Counted from the stretch's first letter, positions 41,932 to 50,748 are shown. The stretch: 64,000 bases of DNA from Vulcanisaeta distributa JCM 11217 (GCF_001316005.1 NZ_BBBJ01000007.1:98392-162391); one strand, 5' to 3'. A program made the numbers and translations. The notes: a model not told the origin generated them from the letters alone.

Positions 41932-42966
41932 GTGTTAATAACAAAACTGGGCATTAAGGGGTTCTATGGAGTAAATACTAATATCGAGCTTGGGCCTTTA
42001 ACCGTGATTACGGGATCACCAGGCTCGGGCAAGTCCATGATTATTGAGCTGGTGTGGAGGTTCTTCAGGGGTATTAGGGAGAGACTGCTTCTTGAGGATT
42101 TGCCTAGGGTTGGTGATGCCAGGGTTGATATCACAATATCCCTTGACGATAGGGTTAAGAAGAAGCTTGAGGAGTTTGGCTATTCCGGTGATTCTGTAAC
42201 GATTAGCGTCAGCTTTGATAATGGTTATACTAGTGTGGTTAAGGTTGGTGAGAGGGAGGTTATGGTTACTGAGTTTAGGAATGGAGAAAGCAGGGTTAAG
42301 TATCCGCTGGAGGTTGATGTTATTGATACATCAGTACTACTCAACCCAGATGGGTTATCACCCAGGGAACAGGCACTGCAGCTAGTGGGTAGTGCTTCCG
42401 AGGATTATGAAACGGCATTATCAGTAATTAAAGCAATCAGGGAGTACCTATCCTCAATCGGTATTTATAAGATAGGCCCTTACATAGATTTTAGGGGTCG
42501 TGTTAAGAACGCCGATACCTCACAGCATGACTTTGTTGGTGAGCATGGTGAGCACATAATCGAAATCCTATCCCAATTATTTACTGACCCAAGGAGGGAT
42601 TCCGACGTTAGGCTTCTTAGGAAGATCCTTGGTGAGCTTGGCTTTAGGAATTTCAGGGCTGGCTGGTATGGAGGTGAGTTAGTTCTATCCTACGTGGATA
42701 AGAGAGGCCTTGTTCATATAGGCGATGAGCCACCATGCCACATGAAGACCATACTCACATTGGCGACCCAACTCATTGTAGCGAGGAAACCATCATTAAT
42801 ACTCCTTGAAAATGCCGACTACTGCTTAAGTGAGGGCCTTGGGAATGCATTAACTACGTTATTGAGTAATTACATTGATAGTAAGCAGTTAATAATGGAG
42901 GTCAGGAATAAGTGGTTTATTGACGAGCTAAAGATGCCTCACGTAGTGCTCTACAGCATGGATTAG
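41932..42966 (+). CDS. RecF/SbcC-like AAA ATPase, unknown role
   Basis: A 344-residue ATPase with an N-terminal P-loop ITGSPGSGKSMIIELVWRFF after the strand MLITKLGIKGFYGV and a C-terminal Walker B ARKPSLILLENADYCLSEG. The order (P-loop near residue 30, Walker B near residue 290) is that of RecF/SMC-like or OLD-type ATPases; no nuclease domain follows. GTG start at 41932. It is divergent from the aminotransferase and convergent with the PadR gene (four-base overlap of the stops). Function unknown. Confidence 0.75.
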   Translation: MLITKLGIKGFYGVNTNIELGPLTVITGSPGSGKSMIIELVWRFFRGIRERLLLEDLPRVGDARVDITISLDDRVKKKLEEFGYSGDSVTISVSFDNGYTSVVKVGEREVMVTEFRNGESRVKYPLEVDVIDTSVLLNPDGLSPREQALQLVGSASEDYETALSVIKAIREYLSSIGIYKIGPYIDFRGRVKNADTSQHDFVGEHGEHIIEILSQLFTDPRRDSDVRLLRKILGELGFRNFRAGWYGGELVLSYVDKRGLVHIGDEPPCHMKTILTLATQLIVARKPSLILLENADYCLSEGLGNALTTLLSNYIDSKQLIMEVRNKWFIDELKMPHVVLYSMD

Positions 42967-43403
42967 CATTGAATGTTTGCCGTCTTGATCAAGTCCCTGA
43001 GAACGTCCCTGACCCTATTCCTATCAGTCTCGCTAAGTGTGTCCCAATTATCAATTATGTACCTAGCCAGCGATATGAAGTCATTAACAGCAGCCGTAGT
43101 CTTATCAATGCTTGGAAGGCCTATGAAGGCCTTACCACTTTCAGTAATCTCGTAGTACTTCTTAGTGCCCTCAACTCTCGCCACCTTAATTAAGCCATCA
43201 GTCTCAAGCTCCTCAAGGGCTGGGTAGACAGAGCCTGGGCTTGGTCTCCAGAAGCCCATTGATAACCTCTCGATCTCATCAATAATCTGCGCACCGGTCA
43301 TTGGACCCTTACTACTGAGTAGGTAAAGTATCAAGTACTTCAGGCCTCTCCTCTTTATGAACCATTGTGGCGGTGGCCCGAAGTGGCCATGCTCGTGATA
43401 CAT
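42963..43403 (-). CDS. PadR family transcriptional regulator
   Basis: A 146-residue protein with the PadR winged helix: LKYLILYLLSSKGPMTGAQI, IDEIERLSMGFWRPSPGSVYPALEELETDGLI and TKKYYEITESGKAFI, followed by a helical C-terminal dimerisation part. The N-terminus is His/Pro-rich (MYHEHGHFGPPPQWF). The divergent gene 43472-44503 shares the 68-base spacer, which holds a G7 run at 43427, so autoregulation and control of that gene are plausible. Confidence 0.9.
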   Translation of the reverse strand: MYHEHGHFGPPPQWFIKRRGLKYLILYLLSSKGPMTGAQIIDEIERLSMGFWRPSPGSVYPALEELETDGLIKVARVEGTKKYYEITESGKAFIGLPSIDKTTAAVNDFISLARYIIDNWDTLSETDRNRVRDVLRDLIKTANIQC

Positions 43404-43471
43404 TAATTATCGGATTCAATAATAGTGGGGGGGATTTATTTAACTTATCTCACAAAATCCTAAACTGAATC
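43404..43471. promoter_or_regulatory. Divergent spacer with TATA box and G7 run
   Basis: Between padR and the aminotransferase gene. A TATA-like atttatttaac (43434-43444) lies about 33 bases before ATG 43472 and is preceded by seven G (43427-43433), where the TFB-recognition element would be. Confidence 0.4.
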
Positions 43472-44503
43472 ATGAGTACCAGGGGGGGACATGGTGGGTA
43501 TGGGTGGAGGTATGGGTTGATAGACATGAGCTCAAACATGAACCCACTGGGTACTCCAAAGGAATTGATCGAGTTAATTAAGGAGAGCGTGGATCATGAC
43601 CATTACTCGCACTACCCAACGGAGCTTGGTGATGAATTAAGGGATTCACTGGCTAATTTTGAAGGTATTGGGCCTGAGTTTACGTACGTATTTAATGGAG
43701 CCACGGAGGCCCTGCAATTACTATTCATGTACTTAAGGCCTCGGCGAGTGATAATACCTATACCAAACTATGGCGATTATCTACGACTAAGTAAGCTCGT
43801 GAATGCTGAAACCAGGCTAATTGAGTATTGGGGGGGGCGTGGAGACTTTGTGAGCTCGCTGATCAATGACGCGGTGCCAGGCACTATCGTCGTACTCTCA
43901 AACCCAAACTCACCAATGGGTTACTTAATTAAGCGTGAGCAATTGCTTAAACTAGCCGAGGAGCTGGGTAAGCGTGGTGGTGCGTTGATCGTTGATGAGT
44001 CCTTCATGGATTTTGTGAGAATTAGAGAGTCATTAATCAGGGATGCGTTGAATCACGACAATGTCTTTATCGTTAAGTCATACACTAAGTTCCTGGCAAT
44101 ACCAGGGCTCAGGGTTGGCGCGGTATTCACTAAGGTTGGCATTGAGGACTTGGTGCCCACATGGCCCATAAACTCGATAGCCGAGTACGCGGTGTCAAGG
44201 TACATGAAGTACGCTCATGGATTCAGGGAGTTAACGATTAAATACGTTGAGGAGGAGAGAAGGAGGGTTTTGAACTCATTGAGGGAGCTCGGCATTGAAT
44301 ATTACGAATCAACGACTCACTACTTCGTGATAAGGCATAAACCATGGCTCAGTGAGGAACTCATCAAACACGGATTCCTAATACGTGACCTATCAAACAT
44401 ACCACCACTGACTAAGGGATACTTCAGAATCAGCGTTAAGAGTAGGGATGTTAATAACGACTTCCTCAACGCATTAAGGAAGGTAATGCAAATTAAGTAT
44501 TGA
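43472..44503 (+). CDS. Class I/II PLP enzyme, histidinol-phosphate aminotransferase/CobD-like
   Basis: A 343-residue fold-type I PLP protein. N-terminal GHGGYGWRYGLIDMSSNMNP matches the CobD/HisC opening (HGG ... D-S-N-NP). Others: FNGATEALQLLF, VVLSNPNSPMGYLI, VDESFMDF and the lysine in KSYTKFLAIPGLRVGAVF. C-terminal KGYFRISVKSRDVNN. CobD makes aminopropanol phosphate for cobalamin; HisC works in histidine synthesis. The opening motif favours CobD, but no other cobalamin genes are near. G7 (43482) and G8 (43830) add probable glycines. Confidence 0.8.
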   Translation: MSTRGGHGGYGWRYGLIDMSSNMNPLGTPKELIELIKESVDHDHYSHYPTELGDELRDSLANFEGIGPEFTYVFNGATEALQLLFMYLRPRRVIIPIPNYGDYLRLSKLVNAETRLIEYWGGRGDFVSSLINDAVPGTIVVLSNPNSPMGYLIKREQLLKLAEELGKRGGALIVDESFMDFVRIRESLIRDALNHDNVFIVKSYTKFLAIPGLRVGAVFTKVGIEDLVPTWPINSIAEYAVSRYMKYAHGFRELTIKYVEEERRRVLNSLRELGIEYYESTTHYFVIRHKPWLSEELIKHGFLIRDLSNIPPLTKGYFRISVKSRDVNNDFLNALRKVMQIKY

Positions 44504-44518
44504 GTCAACCACCGAATA

Positions 44519-45778
44519 ATGAGTGAAAGGGATCTAAGAGGTGATATCCCAAACCTAGTATCTAAGTTAATTCAAATGCCCAGTGTTAATCCTCCCGGTT
44601 ATACTGTTAACATCGCTGGCTTTATTAGGGATTGGTTGAGTGGTTTGGGTTTTACGAGTGAGGTTAGGGAGTATGCTAAGGATAAGCCTAACGTGATTGC
44701 CAGGGTTGGTAGGGGTAAGCCCGTGCTGATACTTAATGGCCACATGGATGTTGTTCCTCCCGGCGATGAATCCAGGTGGGCTTATCCGCCCTTCTCAGGG
44801 AAGGTCGTTGAGGGTAGGATATACGGTAGGGGTGCCACGGACATGAAGGGTGGCTTGGCCGTGATAATGACTGTATTTGCGGAGTTAGCGCCATTAATTG
44901 AGAGGCAGGGATCTGGTACGTTAGTATTCTCGGCAACGGCTGATGAGGAGACTGGCGGTCACCCAGGTGTTGAGGCCTTGGTTAGGGATGGCGTATTGGT
45001 TGGTGATGCTGCGATAGTTGCCGAGCCGTCTGGCGGTTTTAGGTACTACATTGGGGGGGAGAAGGGTCTTTGCCAGGTTAAGCTCGTGGCTAGGGGTAGG
45101 CCTGCCCACGGTAGTTTACCGGTACTTGGCGATAATGCTATCATGAAGCTCATTAGGGCGATTGGCAAGGCTGAGGAGTTAATTGATGAGTTTAACAGGG
45201 GGGGTATTAAGCTGCCCAGTGAGTTGATGGAGGCTATTGAGAATTCGGCTGAGGTTTACCTGGAGGCCTCAAGGGGGGGCTCTGGCCTTAACCTAGCGCT
45301 TAGTGATTTTGAGAGGGTTGTTGGTACCGTGTCCTTTAATCCTGGGGTTATTAGGGGTGGCTCAAAGATAAACATGGTCCCTGACTACGCAGAGCTCGAG
45401 CTCGACATGAGGGTCCCACCGGGGGGGGTCTCGCCGAACCAGGTAATTAACCACCTAAAGAGCGGGTTGAGCGGGATAGCCGATGTTGAGGTTCTGGACA
45501 CCAGCGAGCCAAACTACACGAGTCCTGGGGAGACTATTGTTAGGCTTATTCATGAGGGTATTGAGAGGGTGCTCGGTGCCACGCCAAAGCCCATAATAGT
45601 GACTGGCGCCACTGACGGTAGGTACCTGAGGGCTAGGGGCATTCCAACTGTTGTTTACGGTCCTGGTGAGTTGGCACTGGCGCATGCGTATAATGAGTAC
45701 GTCACAATTGACGACTTAGTGAAGACTCACGACGTAATGGTTTACGCAGTGAGGAGATTCTTTGGTCTTGAGAAGTAG
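44519..45778 (+). CDS. M20 family metallopeptidase (ArgE/DapE type)
   Basis: A 419-residue zinc hydrolase that deacylates amino acids or cleaves small peptides. Metal motifs: VLILNGHMDVVPPGD, GRGATDMKGGLAVIM, ATADEETGGHPGVEAL, and the C-terminal His in LALAHAYNEYV. The lid domain is about residues 180-300. Four G7/G8 runs (45053, 45198, 45273, 45421) add residues at YIGGEKG, NRGGIK, RGGSG and PPGGVSP; the first and last interrupt conserved motifs that normally have one G. It follows the PLP enzyme gene by 15 bases. Confidence 0.92.
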   Translation: MSERDLRGDIPNLVSKLIQMPSVNPPGYTVNIAGFIRDWLSGLGFTSEVREYAKDKPNVIARVGRGKPVLILNGHMDVVPPGDESRWAYPPFSGKVVEGRIYGRGATDMKGGLAVIMTVFAELAPLIERQGSGTLVFSATADEETGGHPGVEALVRDGVLVGDAAIVAEPSGGFRYYIGGEKGLCQVKLVARGRPAHGSLPVLGDNAIMKLIRAIGKAEELIDEFNRGGIKLPSELMEAIENSAEVYLEASRGGSGLNLALSDFERVVGTVSFNPGVIRGGSKINMVPDYAELELDMRVPPGGVSPNQVINHLKSGLSGIADVEVLDTSEPNYTSPGETIVRLIHEGIERVLGATPKPIIVTGATDGRYLRARGIPTVVYGPGELALAHAYNEYVTIDDLVKTHDVMVYAVRRFFGLEK

Positions 45779-45814
45779 CGCAATTGTTAAGTAATTACCT
45801 ACTAGTTAAAGGCC

Positions 45815-46541
45815 ATGCCAACTAAATTCCTCTATTGGTGGGACTCGTACAGGAGGGAGTTTGATGCGACTGTGGTTAGGATAGACGGTAATAGGGTTTG
45901 GCTTGACCAAACGCTTTTCCACCCGAGGAGTGGTGGCGTTGCAAATGATACTGGTAAACTTGTTTGGCAGGGTGAGGAGTACGTGGTCAAGGAGGTGGTT
46001 AAGGAGGGTGAGGATGCCGTGCACATACTCGATAGGGAGCCAAGGTTCAGGTTGGTGATTCCATTCACGGCATAATCGATTGGGATAGGAGGTATAGGCT
46101 AATGAGGCTTCACACGGCCACGCACATAATAGCCGCACTGGTCTATAAGAAGTATAATGCCCTCGTGACCGGCGGCGACATAACACCTGAGTATGCCAGG
46201 GATGACTACAACCTAACCCTGAGCGGTGATGCGCTTAGGAAGGCATTTCAGGACTTGATTGCGGAGGCTAACGAGGTCGTTAAGAGGGGGGTATTCCGGT
46301 GAAGATTTACTTTCTGAGGAGGGAGGAGGCGCTGAAGATACCGGGCATTGTTAAGCTCGCGGAGAGGGAGCCACCGCCTGGTGAGGAGTGGAGGATCGTG
46401 GAGATCGAGGGCATTGACATTCAGGCTGACGGTGGACCACACGTGGCCAATACGAGGGAGATTGGGGGGGAGATTGTTTTCCTGAAGTCGGAGAGTAGAG
46501 GTAAGGATAAGAAGAGGGTTTATTACACGGTGAAGCCCTAA
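45815..46541 (+). CDS. alaX: Alanyl-tRNA editing protein AlaX (two frame breaks)
   Basis: Hydrolyses Ser or Gly mischarged on tRNA-Ala. The three frames join to about 241 residues: N-terminal beta-barrel (DQTLFHPRSGGVANDTG), the zinc motif RLHTATHIIAALVYKK, and the second zinc site GGPHVANTREIGGEIVFLKS with the following KRVYYTV strand. Breaks lie near 46065 (base lost before cacggcata) and in a G6 run at 46286 (four expected: RGIPVKIYFL). A G7 at 46464 adds one glycine after TREIG. The presence of the N-terminal barrel places it in the longer AlaX class. Confidence 0.92.
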
Positions 46542-46553
46542 TTTTAAGTAAAG

Positions 46554-47180
46554 TTACCTCCTCTTCCTCGACTTACTCCTTTTTAACTCCACTGAGGATT
46601 TCACGTAATCAATCATTGAGTATACACCACCAACCTCCTCAGCAAATCCCTTCCTAGCCCATAAATTAGCTGATGTGATTATGTCCTCACTAATACCACT
46701 GAGCTCATCGATTAACCTAACCGTGGCCAGACCCCCCCTTGACCTCGACAAATTACTTACTTTCTCCATTATTAGTGCCCTGGCCGCATTAACAGTCTCC
46801 CTGAGGACCTTGGAGACGAAGGATCTATCCGTGGGTTTTACGAAGTAAGTGACTGACCTGGCATCCTTATACAGCATTGAATTCAACTCCCCAACTAACG
46901 AAGCATCAGGTAGTAGGTACGTGGAGTTATCAATCCTTGGGCACAGGAGTAATGTAGCCCTCTCCTTAATCATTGAGTATATGTGGGTCTCATAACCAGG
47001 TATATCAAAGGTCCATATAACGAGGTCACTATTATCATTAGTAATGACGAAACTGTGAAGTATATGGTTAACCCTAGGAACATCACTCACATGAACATCC
47101 CTAACATCATTAGGACCCTTATACCTACCCTCAAAGACCATTGAAGACATCCCACTCGTTACTCCAAAGACCACATACAT
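46554..47180 (-). CDS. Unknown protein with a degenerate GTPase-like look
   Basis: About 208 residues, starting MYVVFGVTSGMSSMVFEGRY. The frame opens at 47243, but a TATA element (gatttataag, 47201-47210) lies about 25 bases before ATG 47180, so the shorter form is preferred. The opening strand and loop resemble a P-loop lacking the Lys, and VIWTFDIPGYETHIY resembles a G3 (DxxG) motif of Ras-like GTPases; KPTDRS is a possible remnant of the base-specificity loop. The C-terminus is a basic tail (LKRSKSRKRR). The GTPase relation is speculative. Confidence 0.5.
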   Translation of the reverse strand: MYVVFGVTSGMSSMVFEGRYKGPNDVRDVHVSDVPRVNHILHSFVITNDNSDLVIWTFDIPGYETHIYSMIKERATLLLCPRIDNSTYLLPDASLVGELNSMLYKDARSVTYFVKPTDRSFVSKVLRETVNAARALIMEKVSNLSRSRGGLATVRLIDELSGISEDIITSANLWARKGFAEEVGGVYSMIDYVKSSVELKRSKSRKRR

Positions 47181-47300
47181 CAAAGCCAAAATAACCCAGG
47201 GATTTATAAGCTTTACTCTAATAAAAAATAGAAATAATGCCAAGACTTATGCCAAATAAACTAATTAAATATAAATGACACAAGCACTATAAATTAGGAA

Positions 47301-47368
47301 TTCCCGTGTTTTGGGCCTGAAGAGTCGCCGTAGTTCTATATACACGGCGACTCTCCAAGTCCAAGTTA
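47301..47368. repeat. Long palindrome, left end of an 0.8 kb element
   Basis: A near-perfect hairpin: arms AGAGTCGCCGT and ACGGCGACTCT around an A+T loop, extended outward as an imperfect stem (TTGG-C-TG paired with CAAGTCCAA). Its reverse complement matches the palindrome at 48055-48126 better than the direct comparison does, including the loop (CGTAGTT-TATA) and the outer TTTGGxCCTG, so the two copies are inverted relative to each other. Confidence 0.75.
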
Positions 47369-47439
47369 TGACTAAGGTATGGCATTAATGCGCCCTAAGG
47401 AGTTAATGGTTGTGAGTCTTCCTCTTATGAGGTGAGGTT

Positions 47440-48050
47440 TGGTTGGTCGAGGATTACGGTAAGATGAGGCTACTCAGGGAGTTCGTGAAAAGAATTGGGA
47501 AGTACTTCGGTAATGATAGGGCGGCTGTTGTTACTTGCAACAACGTCAGAGAGTGAGAGTCTCAGGTCATTGACTAGGCATAATTACCTGGTCATTAGGT
47601 TAATATGGAATCTCGATAAGAAGTCCCTTGGGGAGTTATACTAATTCCTTAAACCACCTAGCGGGCTTCATTTTGACGATGCCTAGGCATTACTTGGTGG
47701 TAACCCAGGGCTCTTTGGGAATCGGCGACTACGTTTAATTGGGACCTAACGGCATGTAGGTATTCGGTAATGGAGAGGTTAATACCCGCGATCAATGAGG
47801 TCAGGTGGTAGGGGATTAATGAGGGAGTTGGTTGAGGTGGTAAACGACTTGATGCATTACAGAAGGATCCAAGCGCCAGGTTGATGGAGCCCAACGACAT
47901 ACTAATGAGGAGCAGCCTAATAATCTACAAATGGGTCACATCCATAGGGGGGGACGTAAAAATACCCAAGGACCCAGAACTCGACATAGGGAGTACTACG
48001 CCTGGCAACTACCCATTTACAAAACAACGATCATACAGATACTTAGGTAA
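47440..48050 (+). pseudogene. Decayed coding remnants inside the element
   Basis: Short stretches with protein-like sequence in changing frames: MRLLREFVKRIGKYFGNDRA (about 47465), HNYLVIRLIWNLDKKSLGEL (about 47578), a KPPSGLHFDDA piece (about 47650), MRELVEVVNDLMHYRRIQAP (about 47818) and MRSSLIIYKWVTSIGGDVKI (about 47907). Stops and frame changes separate them. The lower indel density expected from sequence error alone may not explain all of them, so true decay is likely. I do not recognise the parent family. Confidence 0.45.
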
Positions 48051-48054
48051 TTTC

Positions 48055-48126
48055 CGCACTTTGGAAGTGCAGAGTCGCCGTAATTATATAACTACGGCGA
48101 CTCTCCAGGTCCAAAGCACGGAAACT
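48055..48126. repeat. Long palindrome, right end of the element
   Basis: Arms of about 31 bases with roughly five mismatches: TTCCG..CTTTGGA..TG.AGAGTCGCCGTA pairs with its complement after a ten-base A+T loop. The core AGAGTCGCCGTA/TACGGCGACTCT is perfect. Inverted copy of the palindrome at 47301-47368. Confidence 0.75.
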
Positions 48127-48254
48127 ACTAAGCCTATGATGACGCGGTCATGCTAGGGATAAGGCCATTAATTTTTTAAATTCTAGATTCATCCTTTCTA
48201 GAGGCCCAGGAACAATTAAATTATAATAAAGAGAAAGTCGCGGTGTATCAGATA

Positions 48255-48506
48255 ATGATGTTTCAGGTGTTATCTATGATCGCCGCAGCCCCCCCATTAA
48301 TAGGAAGCGCTCTCTATTTATTTCGCGACTGAAAATGTACCTGCTGCCGCATCAGGCGGTGTAAGTGCAGGTTTAGCAACTTTCTTTGGAGCAGTGTTAG
48401 CTTATGCTGATAGTAATCCAATTACGTGGCTGTCATCGTTGGAACAGCTACGGCGTTGGGACCAATTGGTTGGAGAATGATAATTGCCATAGCCGTTACG
48501 GCATGA
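48255..48506 (+). CDS. Small hydrophobic Ala/Gly-rich peptide (frame broken near 48331 and 48430)
   Basis: No long open frame is present, but three frames in order give one peptide of about 82 residues: MMFQVLSMIAAAP-LIGSAL, then FATENVPAASGGVSAGLAT and FFGAVLAYADSNPIT, then AVIVGTATALGPIGWRMIIA, ending IAVTA and a stop at 48506. One T overcall near 48331 and one G loss near 48430 explain the breaks, and a C7 run at 48288 adds one Pro. The product has three short hydrophobic segments and almost no charge. It ends 15 bases before a membrane M48 protease gene. Size and composition recall hydrophobic (for example circular) bacteriocin precursors, but no leader or cyclisation site can be assigned. 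Confidence 0.45.
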
Positions 48507-48521
48507 TGCGGTGATGTTTAA

Positions 48522-49308
48522 ATGCATAGTATATACGATTTTTCAAAAATACGAGTGACCTTAGATTTATATCAAATAGGCTTTATTTTATTAATACTCT
48601 TTTTAACATATTTACTCATAATTATTAAACCCATGATTGGTACTATAGTTATTCCAATCGTTGAGTCCTTTTACTTATTTTATATGTTCTATTTATCGAG
48701 AGTTATATTCGGAACATGGCTGAATTTGTTAGTGAGGAATAAGCAGGTCGAAGTAAGTTACGTAAATAATGAGCAGATCTATGTGGTCAGTGGTGAAACG
48801 AGTGTTAAGCGATTAAATAAGCCCGTTGTGATATATAATGCCATCGTGCCCACGGGCCTTCCTGTAATAATAATTACGAGGCAGTACCTCGAGTTATTAA
48901 ATAAGGAGGAATTAATGGCTGTTGTAAAACATGAGTATGCCCATATTCTAAACAGGGATTATCTATCAGCATACATAGTATTTATACCATATATGCTCAT
49001 TACTTTTTTACCCATCACAATATACCTAATTAAATACTTAAGAATTGAGGAGATCTCGATACCCATATTAATCATTATTTACATATATCTCTTCTTGGTT
49101 GTAATTAAGAAGCAGTATAATATTGCGGAGAGGGAGGCTGATCTACATGCTGTAAAGGCCGTGTAGGGAAGCCCTCAAATCGGCACTTTATAAGATCCGT
49201 AATCCCAAGTCATTGTTAAGTAAGTTCTTCGACACCCATGACCCGATTGAGTTAAGGTATAAAATAAATGAATCAAAACTAGGCCTTACTGCCAGGTGCG
49301 GGCATTGA
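48522..49308 (+). CDS. Integral-membrane M48 (HtpX/BlaR-like) zinc metallopeptidase (frame broken near 49165)
   Basis: N-terminal helices (IGFILLILFLTYLLIIIKP, IVIPIVESFYLFYMFYLSRV), a cytosolic strand region, the zinc motif VVKHEYAHILNRDYLSAY (HExxH as HEYAH), two more helices, and the third ligand region in NIAEREADLHAVKAV. After the break the frame continues REALKSALYKIRNPKSLL and SKFFDTHDPIELRYKI, a typical M48 tail, to a stop at 49308. The protease would cut peptides or membrane proteins within or near the membrane. It follows the small peptide gene at 15 bases and overlaps the next membrane gene, which may be fused to it if another base is missing near 49296. Confidence 0.82.
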
Positions 49309-49937
49309 TATACCCGTTGACATTGATAACCACCTTATTGATTCTTAAGTACCTAACTCTATACGCATCCTTCTATACGTCCCTTACAGGTAATATTATT
49401 GTAATGGTGATATTTGTACTAACGTACTTCGTGTCTATCCTCGCATTCTTTATCGTGTATAGTTTTTTAGTGCTCAAACTATTGACGACATTGGGTTACT
49501 CCCCCATCATTGGCTAGGAAGTCATTATTATTTTACTTAACATTTACCTCACTGGATTTCGCATGGCCTGTGCAGAACCTGATGATTTATGCCGTGAATA
49601 ACGCACTGGCAATTATTGGTGCGTCACTCATTTTAGGGAGACCCATGGCTAAGTCCTTGTTAATTTGGGCATTGCTGGCCCTATTACCTTCGTTTGTGAT
49701 TGCATTATGGATAGGGCTATATCCCTTGATTCATCATTAATTACCTCATCGTATATCGTGGGCTCGTTGCTTGCCCTCGTTCATCGCCTTAGCGTTTCTG
49801 TACATCCGCTGACTTTACAGGATATTGCATTTATATTCTTGCATAACTACTTCATTTACATAATCATATTTGCATTGATTAGGCTAAGCCTGAATCACCT
49901 GTATAGGTTAATCTTAGTCCTAAATGGCGCCCCTTAA
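49296..49937 (+). CDS. Polytopic membrane protein beside the M48 protease (frame broken at 49501 and near 49725)
   Basis: Joined, about 213 residues with six or so helices: LIYPLTLITTLLILKYLTLY, IIVMVIFVLTYFVSILAFFI, LTFTSLDFAWPVQNLMIYAV, SLLIWALLALLPSFVIALWI, SYIVGSLLALVHRLSV and IAFIFLHNYFIYIIIFALI. The first break is a C5 run (four expected: GYSPSLARKSL); the second lacks one C (YPLDSSLITSS). No named family is apparent. Gene order peptide - protease - polytopic protein suggests processing and export, or immunity to, the small peptide. Confidence 0.6.
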
Positions 49938-49941
49938 TCAA

Positions 49942-50345
49942 ATGAATGGAACAATGCAGAAGCTAACCTATGGCATTGAGGATGAGGCTGTGGACGTAGT
50001 CTCCTGGAAATTAAGGGAGGAGCTCGGTGTTAATGTTAAGTTAGGCAGGTTAGTAATCACCGAGGTGGTAGGGAGATGCTCGAGTTGAATATTTACGGCG
50101 CTACCGATGACCTGTGCGTGGTTGGTGATGCAACCCTGGATCTTCAGGTCGGTAAGGTTGAGGAGTTGATGGGCGCAATTAATGAGTTGAGGAGTAGGTA
50201 TCCACAGTACCTGAGGCCCAGGTTGGTTAAGGTGCTCTATTGCATGAGGTATGTCCCTGAGGCCATTGAGGAGGCTAGGAAAAACGGTGTTTGGGTGCTC
50301 ACGTGGAGGGAGGAGTTAACGCCATTCCTGGTGTCATCGACGTAG
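49942..50345 (+). CDS. Nuclease-like PD-(D/E)XK/DUF3782-type protein, probably inactive (frame broken near 50067)
   Basis: About 133 residues: MNGTMQKLTYGIEDEAVDVV opens with a helix, VSWKLREELGVNV and LGRLVITE follow, then after a break REMLELNIYGATDDLCVVGD and ATLDLQVGKVEELMGAINEL. The pattern E-x-N-I-x-G... then a hydrophobic strand is that of archaeal DUF3782-like proteins with a restriction-nuclease fold, but the strand that should read E-x-K reads GDAT, so the catalytic lysine is missing. Starts 4 bases after the membrane protein gene. Confidence 0.5.
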
Positions 50346-50374
50346 GTCTTTATAGAAACTTTATAAGTACCGTG

Positions 50375-50748
50375 ATGGTGGAATTTGTGGAGTATATGGG
50401 CCATGTTTGGGTTGATGTCGAATTAATAAGTGGGGGGGATAGGGAGGTTAGGGTAAAGGCGTTGGTGGATAGTGGCGCTACCCTAACCGTCATACCCAGG
50501 GCATTAGCCGTGGAGCTTGGGCTGAGGGTGACTGATAGGGGGGCGTTGTCATGACTGCCGGTGGGCCAGTCAATGTTGAGTTTAGTGAGGTTAAGGTTAG
50601 GTTAATGGGTAGGGAGGCCACGGTTAGGGTTGTCATTAGTGACATCATTGATAAGGTCCTCATAGGCATAACGACGCTGGAGATCCTGGGCCTAATGATA
50701 GATCCAACAACGGGCACGCTTAAGGAGGCGCCGTACCTATTGTACTAG
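50375..50748 (+). CDS. Retropepsin-like aspartic protease (frame broken at 50538)
   Basis: About 123 residues beginning MVEFVEYMGHVWVDVELI. The active-site loop is ALVDSGATLTVIPRALAVEL (DSGAT). The frame breaks in a G6 run (50538-50543; four expected), after which GVVMTAGGPVNVEFSEVKVR and VLIGITTLEILGLMIDPTTG follow, the latter matching the hydrophobic strand and LG-x-x-x-DP end of clan AA archaeal proteases. Works as a homodimer in related proteins. ATG 50375 or GTG 50372 can start it. A second member of the same family lies at 60468-60863. Confidence 0.8.

Larger units (their letters stand above)
47301..48126. mobile_element. Putative transposon remnant or MITE-like element bounded by inverted palindromes
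   Basis: About 0.8 kb bounded by two inverted copies of a 60-70 base palindrome. The interior has no intact gene. No clear target-site duplication is visible outside the repeats. The family is unknown to me; hairpin ends recall IS200/IS605-like elements, but inverted ends and no transposase argue against a simple match. Confidence 0.5.

Noticed and set aside
47658..47900. Reverse-strand reading frame inside the element
   Set aside because: Low-complexity Ser/Leu-rich shadow without a start signal or family resemblance.
47313..48119. CRISPR or other tandem repeat array
   Set aside because: Only two copies, 0.75 kb apart and inverted; no spacers, leader or cas genes.
48255..48506. Calling the small peptide a circular bacteriocin
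   Set aside because: Only size and hydrophobic composition agree; no leader, cleavage site, ligation residues or recognised transport genes.
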